Below are positions 1-7,899 of a DNA stretch of 22,473 nucleotides, piece by piece. Each line of letters begins with the position of its first letter. Within the stretch, counting starts at the first letter, position 1. This DNA comes from an uncultured Lachnospiraceae bacterium (GTDB taxonomy: Bacteria > Bacillota > Clostridia > Lachnospirales > Lachnospiraceae), in contig CANBFE010000043.1 in the NCBI GenBank assembly GCA_947367855.1, forward strand, positions 1-22,473. The letters are read 5' to 3'. Below the pieces are notes generated by a model that made no database searches, was not told where the DNA came from, and worked only from the letters and a program-made list of their open reading frames with translations. The position numbers were made by a program, and so were the translations under genes.

Positions 1-44
1 AAAACTATTATGCATGAAAAAGAACATTTAAGGAAGTGCTGATT

Positions 45-218
45 TTATTCACAATAATTAATGCAATGCAGTACTAGTCCGCCCTCCTCCAATTCTCCGA
101 AAAATTTTCCTACATAATCTTCTTTCTTATTTCCCTGCGGTACGAAAGAATTCTCCCGTTCATATTTTCCCAATTCCCTTTGCAAGATACTTGGGCCTAC
201 TTCAAGGGCAGCTACATA
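45..218 (-). other. Unrecognised open coding remnant downstream of the lipoprotein gene
   Basis: A minus-strand frame of 57 sense codons ends in TAA at 45-47 and is bounded upstream by an in-frame TAG at 219-221. It has no ATG start. The predicted peptide is hydrophilic and looks protein-like (it contains EVGPSILQRELGKYERENSF and KKEDYVGKFFGELEEGG), so it may be the 3' remnant of a decayed gene rather than chance. I do not recognise a family. A Shine-Dalgarno-like AAAGGTGG followed by ATG-TAG sits just upstream in another frame, consistent with an indel at the old start. The rest of 1-230 shows nothing else. Confidence 0.25.
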
Positions 219-230
219 CTATCCACCTTT

Positions 231-938
231 TTATTCTAAAGAGAAAATCACCGTCACATCTCCACTTCCAAGTGCATCTTCCCAACCGGTCAGATCATCA
301 ATATGCCCCAATCTCGTGTAGCTCCAGGAATTGGAACCATAAAAAATAACAATCTGGTTCCCATTGTATAAGACGATATCCCCGGTCTGTGTCGTGGTCT
401 GGCTGTTGCTGGCTGGAAGGCTTGTTCCCAGAGAGCCTACCTTTTCAAAGCCGGAATAGTCGCTCATCTGAATCACGACAGGGTTCTCCCGCATCATTTC
501 CACCAGAGCAGACACGGCTTCATTCTCTTCCAGTGTCGCAGAAAATACCACATCACCAACCTGCACATTCATATTTGCCACTTTATTTTCCTCCGTATTA
601 TTCTGAATATCTGTTTCTGCCGCACCTGTTTCATTCATCTCGGTTTCCTGCACAGATTCGGCTTCACTTGCAGCCTCCACTGATTCTGCCGCGGTTTCAT
701 TTTCATCAACCATGGTACTCTCTGGCATCGTTTCAGCCGCAGTATCCGTAAAATCCATAGCCACAGATGATTCATCTGCATTCTCTGAGCCGTTCAAAAT
801 ATCAGATTGTGAGGAACCCTCTATCGTGGAAGGCTCTGCCTGACGGCCGGGTGTCTGGGCCTGTGTATCGTTCTTTCCACAGGCTGCCATAAAAGACAGG
901 ACTATAGCCAGATACAAAACTGTATAAAATTTTCTCAT
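231..938 (-). CDS. Cyclophilin-like-fold lipoprotein
   Basis: The 235-residue product starts with a lipoprotein signal peptide (MRKFYT, a hydrophobic stretch, then the lipobox FMAAC with the lipidated Cys at residue 20). A low-complexity acidic Glu/Thr/Ser/Ala linker follows to about residue 120. The C-terminal domain, residues about 122-235, has the cyclophilin-like beta-barrel pattern (DVVFSATLEENEAV, then TGDIVLYNGNQIVIFYG). Such domains are related in fold to cyclophilins but lack a proven isomerase role; the function is unknown. It is presumably anchored on the outer face of the membrane by the long linker. The ATG at 938 has an AAGGAG about 10 bases upstream. It lies 37 bp after the LysE-type gene, so it is probably the last gene of that operon. 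A paralogue is at 3934-4593. No clear terminator follows. Confidence 0.85.
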   Translation of the reverse strand: MRKFYTVLYLAIVLSFMAACGKNDTQAQTPGRQAEPSTIEGSSQSDILNGSENADESSVAMDFTDTAAETMPESTMVDENETAAESVEAASEAESVQETEMNETGAAETDIQNNTEENKVANMNVQVGDVVFSATLEENEAVSALVEMMRENPVVIQMSDYSGFEKVGSLGTSLPASNSQTTTQTGDIVLYNGNQIVIFYGSNSWSYTRLGHIDDLTGWEDALGSGDVTVIFSLE

Positions 939-975
939 CGCTCACCTGCTCCTTTTTCAACTTTTTTACTTAGTT

Positions 976-1578
976 TCATATCGGGATTGCCCTTATAAAA
1001 ACAAGGATTCCAAACAAGCTCAATACTACTCCGAAAATCCGGTTCATCTTCTGGAAGCTGTCCGCCCGTTTCTTCTTTCTGGCCAGGGCAACCGCAGCGG
1101 CAAGCCCTCCCCACCAGAGATAGGTTCCAACAAACACCCCCAAAACTACCAGCCATCCACTGGCTTTTGTGTTGTCCCCTGCAATGCCAAACCAGGAAAA
1201 GGCAAACAGAAAGGTCAGGATTGCCGCCGGATTCGTAATCCCTACCGCAAAAGAAGAAAGAAACATCCGCACCTTTCCAGACACTACCGGGACTTCTAGC
1301 GCCTCTTCTTTTCGGAACAGCAGCCGGATTCCCATAAACAGGACCATGGTTCCTCCCACCAGATGAATAGCAGTCTGATATTGCAGAAGAAAATCTGAAA
1401 TTATGGTCAGACCGAAAGCTCCGATTGCCGCATAGATGCAGTCCGCTACAGAAGAACCCATTCCTGTGAGAAGCCCTGCCTTTATCCCATGCTCCCATGT
1501 TCTCTGTACGGTCATGGCTCCCACAGCCCCTACCGGCACCCCGAAGATCAGTCCAATCAAAATACCTTTCAAAAACAT
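976..1578 (-). CDS. LysE-family transporter (amino acid or small-molecule exporter)
   Basis: The 200-residue hydrophobic protein has the LysE/RhtB layout: about six membrane segments, an N-terminal GLIFGVPVGAVGAMTVQR segment like the family's GPNA region, and a central loop with FMGIRLLFRK. LysE family members export amino acids or related small molecules by proton antiport; the substrate here cannot be read from sequence. I chose ATG at 1578 because AGAGG lies 5 bases upstream; a GTG at 1584 would overlap that ribosome binding site. The start lies 12 bp after the MATE stop, so the two exporters are almost certainly co-transcribed. A 219-codon open frame on the same strand (935-1594) is an out-of-frame shadow. 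Confidence 0.88.
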   Translation of the reverse strand: MFLKGILIGLIFGVPVGAVGAMTVQRTWEHGIKAGLLTGMGSSVADCIYAAIGAFGLTIISDFLLQYQTAIHLVGGTMVLFMGIRLLFRKEEALEVPVVSGKVRMFLSSFAVGITNPAAILTFLFAFSWFGIAGDNTKASGWLVVLGVFVGTYLWWGGLAAAVALARKKKRADSFQKMNRIFGVVLSLFGILVFIRAIPI

Positions 1579-1590
1579 ATTCACCTCTTG

Positions 1591-2967
1591 TCATTCACTG
1601 CTCATTACTGTCAATGGTTTTAAACTTTTTCCAGATTCCTTTTTCCAAAGAATCATTCCCGCAGGAATCACCAGCGCTTCTGCAAGCACGAACGCCCACC
1701 AGATCAATGATAACTCACCAAACCCAGAGGCAGCTGCAATCAAAAGCACCGGCATGATCACCTGTCTGCCTAAAGTAAGCAGCATACTCTGGACTCCCAT
1801 TCCCAATCCCTGGAAAGCGGATGAAAATGTAAGGCATACATTGGAGAGAAGATAGCTTACCGCCATGATCCGCAGAGCCGTCACGCCGATTGCAATCATT
1901 TCTTCCGAAGCATCAAACAACAAAAGTACCTGTTCCGGCACGATTTCCATAATGAGAAAAAATACACTGTAAAGAATAATGGAATACAGCATCGCCCACT
2001 GGCAGCTCTGATATATCCTTTCCGGCTTTTTTGCTCCATAATTGTACGCCACAATGGGAATCAGCCCGCTTCCCATGCCATTCACCCCCACAGTCACCAG
2101 CCCCTGTATTTTTACACAGGCTCCATAGACAGCAACTGCCGTAGGTGTAATGGCCATAAGGACTGAATTCACATAAATTGCCAACACAGAAGTAATTACC
2201 TGCACAAATGTACTTGGTATCCCAACTTTTAAGATTGCCGCCATACACCCTGTATCTGCCTTTATAGTAAAGCGGATTGGAATTTCCCTATTCCATCTGC
2301 GGTTTATAAAATACCCGGCAAAGCAGCCAATCCACTGGCCAATTACGGTAGCCAGAGCCGCACCTGCCGTCCCCATGGCCGGAAGACCAAAGTATCCGAA
2401 AATAAGGATTGGGTCTAACACCAAATTGGTGACAGAAGCGGCAGAAAGTGTAAATAGAAACAGCGATACTTTGCCGCTTGCCATCACAAAACGGTCAAAT
2501 ACCCATTGTCCCATCATACCCAGGGAACCCAGCATACAGATCCGCAGGTATGGGATTCCATAACCCATAATTGTTTCGGCTCCGCCGGACTGCCATCTGA
2601 AATATGGTTTCATCACGGTTATTTCCAGCATGACAACCAGTACCCATGCCAAAAATGCCAACACCAGAGCGGCTGACGCCGTTTTCATTACTCTATCTCC
2701 GTTCTTCTCTCCTAATGCCCTGGAGATTACCGCATTCAATCCTACGGCAATGCCAAGCCCCATGGCAGACATGATGATCTGAACCGGTGCCGCCAATGAT
2801 AATGCGGTCAATGCCTCTTCTGATATCCTGGCAACAAACACGCTGTCCACGAAGTTATAAAGAGAATTGATCAGCAAAGAAATCATCAGCGGTAATCCCG
2901 TTTTCAGCACTAAGCCTGATATTCTTGCCGTTCCCATAGGATTCTCTGGCGGCAGCATCTTTTCCAT
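1591..2967 (-). CDS. MATE-family multidrug efflux transporter
   Basis: This 458-residue, 12-helix membrane protein shows the MATE (NorM/DinF-like) pattern: two homologous halves of about six helices, an early NSLYNFVDSVFVARISEEAL segment, and VGLNAVISRALGEKNGDR near the first loop. MATE proteins extrude cationic or amphipathic compounds with Na+ or H+. The start is set at ATG 2967 because GGAGG lies 7 bases upstream; the ATG at 2982 overlaps that site. The ribosome binding site overlaps the end of the DUF3737 gene (TGA at 2983-2985) and the gene ends 12 bp before LysE, so this is a tightly packed operon. Length and motifs look intact. Confidence 0.92.
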   Translation of the reverse strand: MEKMLPPENPMGTARISGLVLKTGLPLMISLLINSLYNFVDSVFVARISEEALTALSLAAPVQIIMSAMGLGIAVGLNAVISRALGEKNGDRVMKTASAALVLAFLAWVLVVMLEITVMKPYFRWQSGGAETIMGYGIPYLRICMLGSLGMMGQWVFDRFVMASGKVSLFLFTLSAASVTNLVLDPILIFGYFGLPAMGTAGAALATVIGQWIGCFAGYFINRRWNREIPIRFTIKADTGCMAAILKVGIPSTFVQVITSVLAIYVNSVLMAITPTAVAVYGACVKIQGLVTVGVNGMGSGLIPIVAYNYGAKKPERIYQSCQWAMLYSIILYSVFFLIMEIVPEQVLLLFDASEEMIAIGVTALRIMAVSYLLSNVCLTFSSAFQGLGMGVQSMLLTLGRQVIMPVLLIAAASGFGELSLIWWAFVLAEALVIPAGMILWKKESGKSLKPLTVMSSE

Positions 2968-2982
2968 GTAAAATACCTCCAT

Positions 2983-3825
2983 TCAATAAGCCAAAAGAAG
3001 TGCTACCTCTCCTTTTGCATGTTCGTCATCCATGATCACTTCTCCCACCTCCGGCACACAAATCCGGCCGGACAGTGGATTTTTGATACTGTCAACCTTT
3101 GTTGTAATAACTGCATCCACTTCCGATTTCTCGAAAGCAAGATCGGTATCCACCATTTCACAATCAATCAATTTCAGGTTTTTGCAGTAACACAGAGGCT
3201 GCGTCCCGATAATCTTACAGCGAATCAGTGTCAGGCCGTCAGAGTACCATGCCAGATATTCCCCTTTGACCACACTGTCTTTGACGGTTATGTTTTCCCC
3301 ATGCCAGAACGCATCCTTCGTATCAAATACACAGTTCTCAAAGGTGGCGTTTTTGATATACTGGAAAGAATATTTACCCTTAAACTCCACGCCACGGAAT
3401 ACCAAGTCTTCTGAACGCATCATAAAATACTCGCTGACTGCCGTAGTATCTTCCATTCGGATTCCCCTGACAGACCAGCCAAACTCCGGAGAGATGATAT
3501 CGCAGTTTTTGACCACAACGTCACTGCACTCCCTGAGCGCCTTGATGCCATGCAGCTTCGTATCCGTAATCTCTACATGGTCGGAATACCAGAGAGCCGC
3601 CCTGCAAGCTTGCGTCATTTCCGAATCCTTAATAGAAAGCCCATGGTCATGCCAGAAGGGATAGCGCAGATTGAAAAAGCAATGTGCCGTTTCGATATTC
3701 TTTCCCTCTTTGAAGGCGCTCTCTCCGTCTGCCGGCCCGTCAAAAGAACAGTTTTGTACCAACACATTCTCGCTTCCATAAAGAGCACGCTCCATGTCAA
3801 AAGTCTGATTTTCAATTACTTTCAT
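2983..3825 (-). CDS. DUF3737 family protein, right-handed beta-helix
   Basis: The 280-residue protein is built of repeated short beta-strand units with the ladder look of a parallel beta-helix (ENVLVQNCSFDG, NIETAHCFFN, HVEITDTKLHG, DVVVKNCDIIS, NATFENCVFD, NITVKDSVVKG, NLKLIDCEMVD). This matches DUF3737, a widespread Firmicutes family of unknown function with a pectate-lyase-like fold. There is no signal peptide, so it is likely cytoplasmic. I place the start at ATG 3825 with GGAGG 8 bases upstream, rather than the GTG at 3840 that overlaps it. Its stop overlaps the ribosome binding site of the MATE gene, so the two are coupled. Repeated Asn and Cys residues occupy the turns, as in beta-helix ladders. 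Confidence 0.88.
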   Translation of the reverse strand: MKVIENQTFDMERALYGSENVLVQNCSFDGPADGESAFKEGKNIETAHCFFNLRYPFWHDHGLSIKDSEMTQACRAALWYSDHVEITDTKLHGIKALRECSDVVVKNCDIISPEFGWSVRGIRMEDTTAVSEYFMMRSEDLVFRGVEFKGKYSFQYIKNATFENCVFDTKDAFWHGENITVKDSVVKGEYLAWYSDGLTLIRCKIIGTQPLCYCKNLKLIDCEMVDTDLAFEKSEVDAVITTKVDSIKNPLSGRICVPEVGEVIMDDEHAKGEVALLLAY

Positions 3826-3933
3826 CTTAATTTCCTCCACTCAACTTCCTATATTTTTTAGGTTTCTTTACATAGCTTGATGTTTGTTCAAGCAACAGGG
3901 GTTACAGAACTGTAAACGATTCTTATTTTACGG

Positions 3934-4593
3934 CTAGGATATCTGGATAATCTTATTTCCCCACCCTTCCAGCACAGGGTTTTCCTCCACAGCAGTCACA
4001 AACTCCTCTGTGGCATCAAATGTACCAATCTTGGTATATTCTGCCAAAATCTCCGCGTCATGGTAAAACAGGACGATACGGTTTGGGTCAGAGTAAAACA
4101 CATCACCTGCTTTTGCCTCTGTCACGGTCTCCGGATTGTCAGATGGGATATCATACCTGCTGGGAATATCGTAATACTGCAGCACGCTGTAATCCACATC
4201 ATCATCCCTCTCATAAATGGGAAGCCGCCAGTCAGAAGTACCTACATATCTGGCAATAGCTGCCGCTGTTTCATTATCCAGAAGGGTCATCATAAATGCC
4301 TTCCCATTGTCCCCAAACCGGACTTCCAACTGTGTGCTCCCAGTTTCTGCTGTCTGATTCTGATCATCCTGGTTTTCTGTGCCGGATGTTCCCTCTGTAT
4401 CAGCTGTTCCATCTGTTCCGGCAGTATCTTCCGGCCTTTGTGTTTCTATCACTCCGGCTCCGCCTGCATCGGCAATCGTATCTCTGCCATCTTCCCCATC
4501 ATCCTGGCCGCATCCTGCCAGAAGCACAGCAGAAAGTACCATAGCCGCCATCATTTTCATTCCTTTTTTTGTCTTGTAATGATTTCTTTTCAT
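3934..4593 (-). CDS. Cyclophilin-like-fold lipoprotein (second paralogue)
   Basis: The 219-residue product begins with a positively charged n-region and a lipobox, LLAGC, with Cys at residue 28. A Gly/Thr/Asp-rich linker runs to about residue 88. The C-terminal domain (about 89-219) has the cyclophilin-like pattern: QLEVRFGDNGKAFMMTLLDN, then a two-residue-wise DWRLPIYERDDDVDY, AGDVFYSDPNRIVLFYHDAE and a final ATEEFVTAVEEN. It resembles the same domain class as the protein at 231-938, though identity is modest. The function is unknown; the location is probably the outer membrane face. The start has AAGGA about 11 bases upstream; an internal Met at residue 12 also has AAAGGA before it and could be used. 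It lies 127 bp after the ABC permease. Confidence 0.82.
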   Translation of the reverse strand: MKRNHYKTKKGMKMMAAMVLSAVLLAGCGQDDGEDGRDTIADAGGAGVIETQRPEDTAGTDGTADTEGTSGTENQDDQNQTAETGSTQLEVRFGDNGKAFMMTLLDNETAAAIARYVGTSDWRLPIYERDDDVDYSVLQYYDIPSRYDIPSDNPETVTEAKAGDVFYSDPNRIVLFYHDAEILAEYTKIGTFDATEEFVTAVEENPVLEGWGNKIIQIS

Positions 4594-4668
4594 TTTCTCT
4601 TCATCCTTTCAATATTTTGTTGCAGTGCCATATCATATGCCGTCTTTTTTCACGCTCTAACTCCCATC

Positions 4669-4686
4669 CGCCCGCTTCAGCGGGCG
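4669..4686 (-). terminator. GC-rich hairpin after the ABC permease gene
   Basis: CGCCCGCT and AGCGGGCG form a perfect 8-bp inverted repeat with a 2-base centre, between the permease stop (4721) and the next gene start (4593). On the minus strand it is not followed by a T-run, so it may be a weak terminator or an mRNA-stabilising hairpin rather than a strong intrinsic terminator. Confidence 0.35.
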
Positions 4687-4720
4687 TACAGATTAAGATG
4701 ATGATATTTCTGATTTCACA

Positions 4721-7105
4721 CTATTCTGCCGTCAGTACATTCATATCCTCCTTTCTGATCCTGCCTGCCAAAAGCCAGGCAAAACCCAGAAACAGGAATG
4801 TAACGGTGAGCCCTGGGAAAAGAATGCTTCCAGGCGTATTTCCTGACGCAAAATTGCTGATTCCGGCAAGCCGCATAACAGATGAAACAATCACATCCGT
4901 AAAGCAGACTGCCGCCAATGTCCCAATCACTGCCCCAACTGCTGACACAAGCCCAAACCGCAATGCAAAAGATAAACGGAGCATTTCCACGGAGCAGCCT
5001 ATGGATTTATAAATCCCGATATCTTTCCGTTCCGTATCCAGAATCCTTGCCCCCGCCATTCCCGTAACAATGCAGACAAATACCGCACTTACTCCATACA
5101 GGAAGAATATCAACAGATGCATGGCGGAAATAATCCCGAAAAGCCCCGGCCAGGAGTTCTCATGGACATGCACATCTCCTCCATAGGTCTGTTCCAGTTC
5201 CTCCGTGAGCGCCTGTTTCCGGGATGTGTCACTTAAAAAATAGTGATAGCACCACAAACGGCTGTCATCCTCTCCGATGGAGAGATATCCCTCTCTGCTC
5301 ATCCCTAAGTTTGCCCCCATATCATTGGCACAGTGGTAAATCCCTGAAACTCTGAATTCCCTGCTTCCTTTATTTCCCCGGACTGTCACCAGATCCCCTA
5401 CTTCTGCTCCCAGATCTGCCGCCAGAACCTCTGTCAGCACCACTTCATCCTTTTCTCTACAGGTCTGTCCTGCGCTGATATGGAACCGCTCCGGTTCCGT
5501 GATCACATTAGCCGTATAATTTGTCCCGTTTACTGACACACTGGGCATGGCCAGCATATAACTGTCTGTAATATCCGTGTAGGAAAGCACCACTTGCTCC
5601 ATCTCCTGCGCCGGGAGTTTTCCCAGAACCTGCACGCCCAGGTCAAGGTCTGCCGGGTTAAAGGCATCCATCATTCCCTTCCCGTCCACTCCCAGCCAGC
5701 CGTTGATCCTGCCTGCCAGGGAAGCAAAGAACACAAGCATAGCCGCCACCAGACAGGCGCTGATATAACGCCTTCTCCCTGTCAGAACCTGGCGCAGCGC
5801 CAGATGGAAAGTAAGCCCCTTTGCCCGGATGATAGGAATCCTGCGTTTGTATTCCATGTGCTTTCTTAAGTTACCCTGATCCCCGGATTCCCTGCGGATA
5901 GCAGCCATAGGAGAAATCCTGCCAAGCCTCCCAAGACACAGGACACAAAATCCTGCGGATAGCAGCAAGAGTATGGTCAAAACACCCATACTGGGCAGAA
6001 TCGGGAAACAGATAGGAAGCAACACCCCTGTGGTAGTGACCATCAACCTGCTGATCTGTCCCGATACCGGAACCGCAAGGAGCATTCCCAGCACCACACC
6101 GCTTCCCACGGCTGCCATATACTGCATCATTACCTGCCCTGCCAGCTGCTTTCCGGTAAACCCGATGGTTTTCAGGATGCCGAAATTTTTCCATTCCTGC
6201 TCTACCAGCCCGGAAATGCTATGTCCCATCACCGCCAGGGCCGCTCCCAACAATACCAATGCAAAAGCTGCAAAAAGCGCACTGAAAGCATTCTGTAGAA
6301 CCACCATGAAGCCTGCGATAGTTTCCGCGCTGTGGATAAATTCCGTATACATGGAAAGCGGCGTATTTGTGGTCAACACCCTATTCATCTCTGAAACGGT
6401 AATCCCTTCCGCCGTTTCAATGTGAATCATGCTCCCATTCCTTGCCAAAGCATCCATACCACTTTCTTCTATGATAGATAGAATCTTCTCATATGTTTTT
6501 TCCGAAATCAGAAATCCCTTCATCCCAATCATAGAGCTGCCCATAAAAGGATCTTCATAATATCCCGCCACGGTAAGGCTGATATTCCTCCCGCTCCTGG
6601 CTATGGGAAATGTAATTGCATCACCAGGCTCCAGATCCATCATGGATTTCATGGAAGAGGAAACATACACTTCCTGCTCTCCGATTTCTTCCGGCGCTTT
6701 TGCATATTCAGAAAGGCTGTTTTCAAAGAAACGATACCTGCTCCGGGTAGGAATCCCGATTTCCGCAGATATCCACGGGATCAGCTGTCCCTCACTGTCA
6801 GATTCCACGCCGTTTGCCTCATATTCCGAAAAAATCAGCCTCTGAACCGTTGCATCCTTCACCCCTTCTTGTTCCCGGATGCTTTCCAACAGAAATTCCA
6901 TATCCGGTACATCGGCTGTCCATGCGGTAAGGTCCCCAAACCCCGCCCTCCCCATCTCTTCCCGGATATAACTGTTTCCTGCAAAAGCAGTCATCAGTAC
7001 CACAGTCAGGGAAAGCGCCGTCAGAAACAAAAGGACTCCGATTCCAAAAAGAGTACCCTTATGCCTTTTCATTCCTGCCCGGATTATCATCTGATTTTCC
7101 AACAT
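4721..7105 (-). CDS. ABC transporter permease with two FtsX domains
   Basis: The 794-residue membrane protein has an N-terminal helix (LFGIGVLLFLTALSLTVVL), a large extracytoplasmic MacB-type domain, a three-helix FtsX block around residues 265-400, a second helix near 440 (YISACLVAAMLVFFASLAG), another extracytoplasmic domain, and a second FtsX block at about 660-785. This two-FtsX arrangement is typical of Firmicutes permeases of the lipoprotein-release / MacB type, which move lipophilic substrates or peptides at the membrane or act mechanically, rather than importing nutrients. Its partner ATPase ends 10 bp upstream (7116), so they form one transporter. There is no TM-rich BceB-like 10-helix plan. 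The substrate is unknown; the neighbouring adenylating ligase and lipoproteins suggest an exported or surface-acting molecule, which is inference. Confidence 0.9.
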   Translation of the reverse strand: MLENQMIIRAGMKRHKGTLFGIGVLLFLTALSLTVVLMTAFAGNSYIREEMGRAGFGDLTAWTADVPDMEFLLESIREQEGVKDATVQRLIFSEYEANGVESDSEGQLIPWISAEIGIPTRSRYRFFENSLSEYAKAPEEIGEQEVYVSSSMKSMMDLEPGDAITFPIARSGRNISLTVAGYYEDPFMGSSMIGMKGFLISEKTYEKILSIIEESGMDALARNGSMIHIETAEGITVSEMNRVLTTNTPLSMYTEFIHSAETIAGFMVVLQNAFSALFAAFALVLLGAALAVMGHSISGLVEQEWKNFGILKTIGFTGKQLAGQVMMQYMAAVGSGVVLGMLLAVPVSGQISRLMVTTTGVLLPICFPILPSMGVLTILLLLSAGFCVLCLGRLGRISPMAAIRRESGDQGNLRKHMEYKRRIPIIRAKGLTFHLALRQVLTGRRRYISACLVAAMLVFFASLAGRINGWLGVDGKGMMDAFNPADLDLGVQVLGKLPAQEMEQVVLSYTDITDSYMLAMPSVSVNGTNYTANVITEPERFHISAGQTCREKDEVVLTEVLAADLGAEVGDLVTVRGNKGSREFRVSGIYHCANDMGANLGMSREGYLSIGEDDSRLWCYHYFLSDTSRKQALTEELEQTYGGDVHVHENSWPGLFGIISAMHLLIFFLYGVSAVFVCIVTGMAGARILDTERKDIGIYKSIGCSVEMLRLSFALRFGLVSAVGAVIGTLAAVCFTDVIVSSVMRLAGISNFASGNTPGSILFPGLTVTFLFLGFAWLLAGRIRKEDMNVLTAE

Positions 7106-7115
7106 TTTCGCCTCC

Positions 7116-7886
7116 TTACCAGCGTAATCCGGAAAGCCACTGGCTTACGTCTCTTTCCCGCTGCTTTTCTTCCATTTCGTTATAAGGCTCCAAAGCCAGC
7201 TCATCACATATTTTTCCATCCTCCAGATACAAGATCCTGTTTCCTCTGGCGGCTGCCCGCAGATCATGGGTCACCATCAGGATGCTCTGACCTTTCCGAT
7301 TCAAATCGGTCAAAAGACCAAGGACTTCACGGGTATTTGCCTGATTCAGTGCGCCCGTCGGCTCATCGGCAAACAACAGGCCGGGCTTCCCAATCATAGC
7401 TCTGGCGATAGCTGCCCTTTGTGCCTCACCCCCGGATACCTGGGATGGCAGTCTGTTTTTTGCTTCCTCCACATCCATCTGCCGCAGGAGATTTTCCGCC
7501 CTCTCCCTTACCTTATCGGCACTGTCCTTTTTGCTCACATATCCCGCCACCAATACGTTTTCCAAAAGTGTCAGGCTGCTCACCAGATGGGTCTGCTGGA
7601 ATACAAACCCAAACTCCTCTGCCCTTAGCCTCCCCATCCGGTTTTCTGAAAAGCTGCTGATTTCCTTATCCCGGTAAAGCACACGCCCTCCGGTTATGTG
7701 ATCCATGCCGCCAAGCATATACAAAAGTGTAGATTTTCCGGCTCCCGAAGGCCCCATAATGACGGTAAAGTCTTTTTCAAATATTTTGATGTCAATTCCG
7801 TCAAGAACTTTTATCTCTGTCTTTCCCTGATGAAAAATCCTGGTGATTTTTTCTCCCTGTAATATCACATTTTTCACACCGCTCAT
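7116..7886 (-). CDS. ABC transporter ATP-binding protein
   Basis: The 256-residue ATPase belongs to the LolD/MacB subfamily. Visible motifs are Walker A GPSGAGKST at 45-53, Q-loop VFQQTHL near 95-101, signature VSGGEAQR at 150-157, Walker B LLFADEPT at 170-177 and the switch His in VTHD at 205-208. It couples ATP hydrolysis to the FtsX-type permease directly downstream. I set the start at ATG 7886, with AAGG/AGGTGG just upstream; a longer reading to 7976 would overlap the ligase gene and adds an unrelated Arg-rich segment. It starts 13 bp after the ligase stop. The C-terminal tail (about 235-256) is charged and ends in LSGLRW. Intact. Confidence 0.93.
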   Translation of the reverse strand: MSGVKNVILQGEKITRIFHQGKTEIKVLDGIDIKIFEKDFTVIMGPSGAGKSTLLYMLGGMDHITGGRVLYRDKEISSFSENRMGRLRAEEFGFVFQQTHLVSSLTLLENVLVAGYVSKKDSADKVRERAENLLRQMDVEEAKNRLPSQVSGGEAQRAAIARAMIGKPGLLFADEPTGALNQANTREVLGLLTDLNRKGQSILMVTHDLRAAARGNRILYLEDGKICDELALEPYNEMEEKQRERDVSQWLSGLRW

Positions 7887-7899
7887 GCCACCTTTCCTT

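Noticed and set aside
935..1594. 219-codon minus-strand frame overlapping the LysE-type gene
   Set aside because: It is an alternate frame of the LysE gene; the composition is Gly/Cys/Ser/Arg-rich with no membrane pattern, while the other frame has a clear LysE layout and a ribosome binding site.
4060..4701. 213-codon plus-strand frame opposite the second cyclophilin-like lipoprotein
   Set aside because: It is antisense to a well-supported gene, lacks a ribosome binding site, and has a Cys/His/Ile-rich composition typical of antisense frames.
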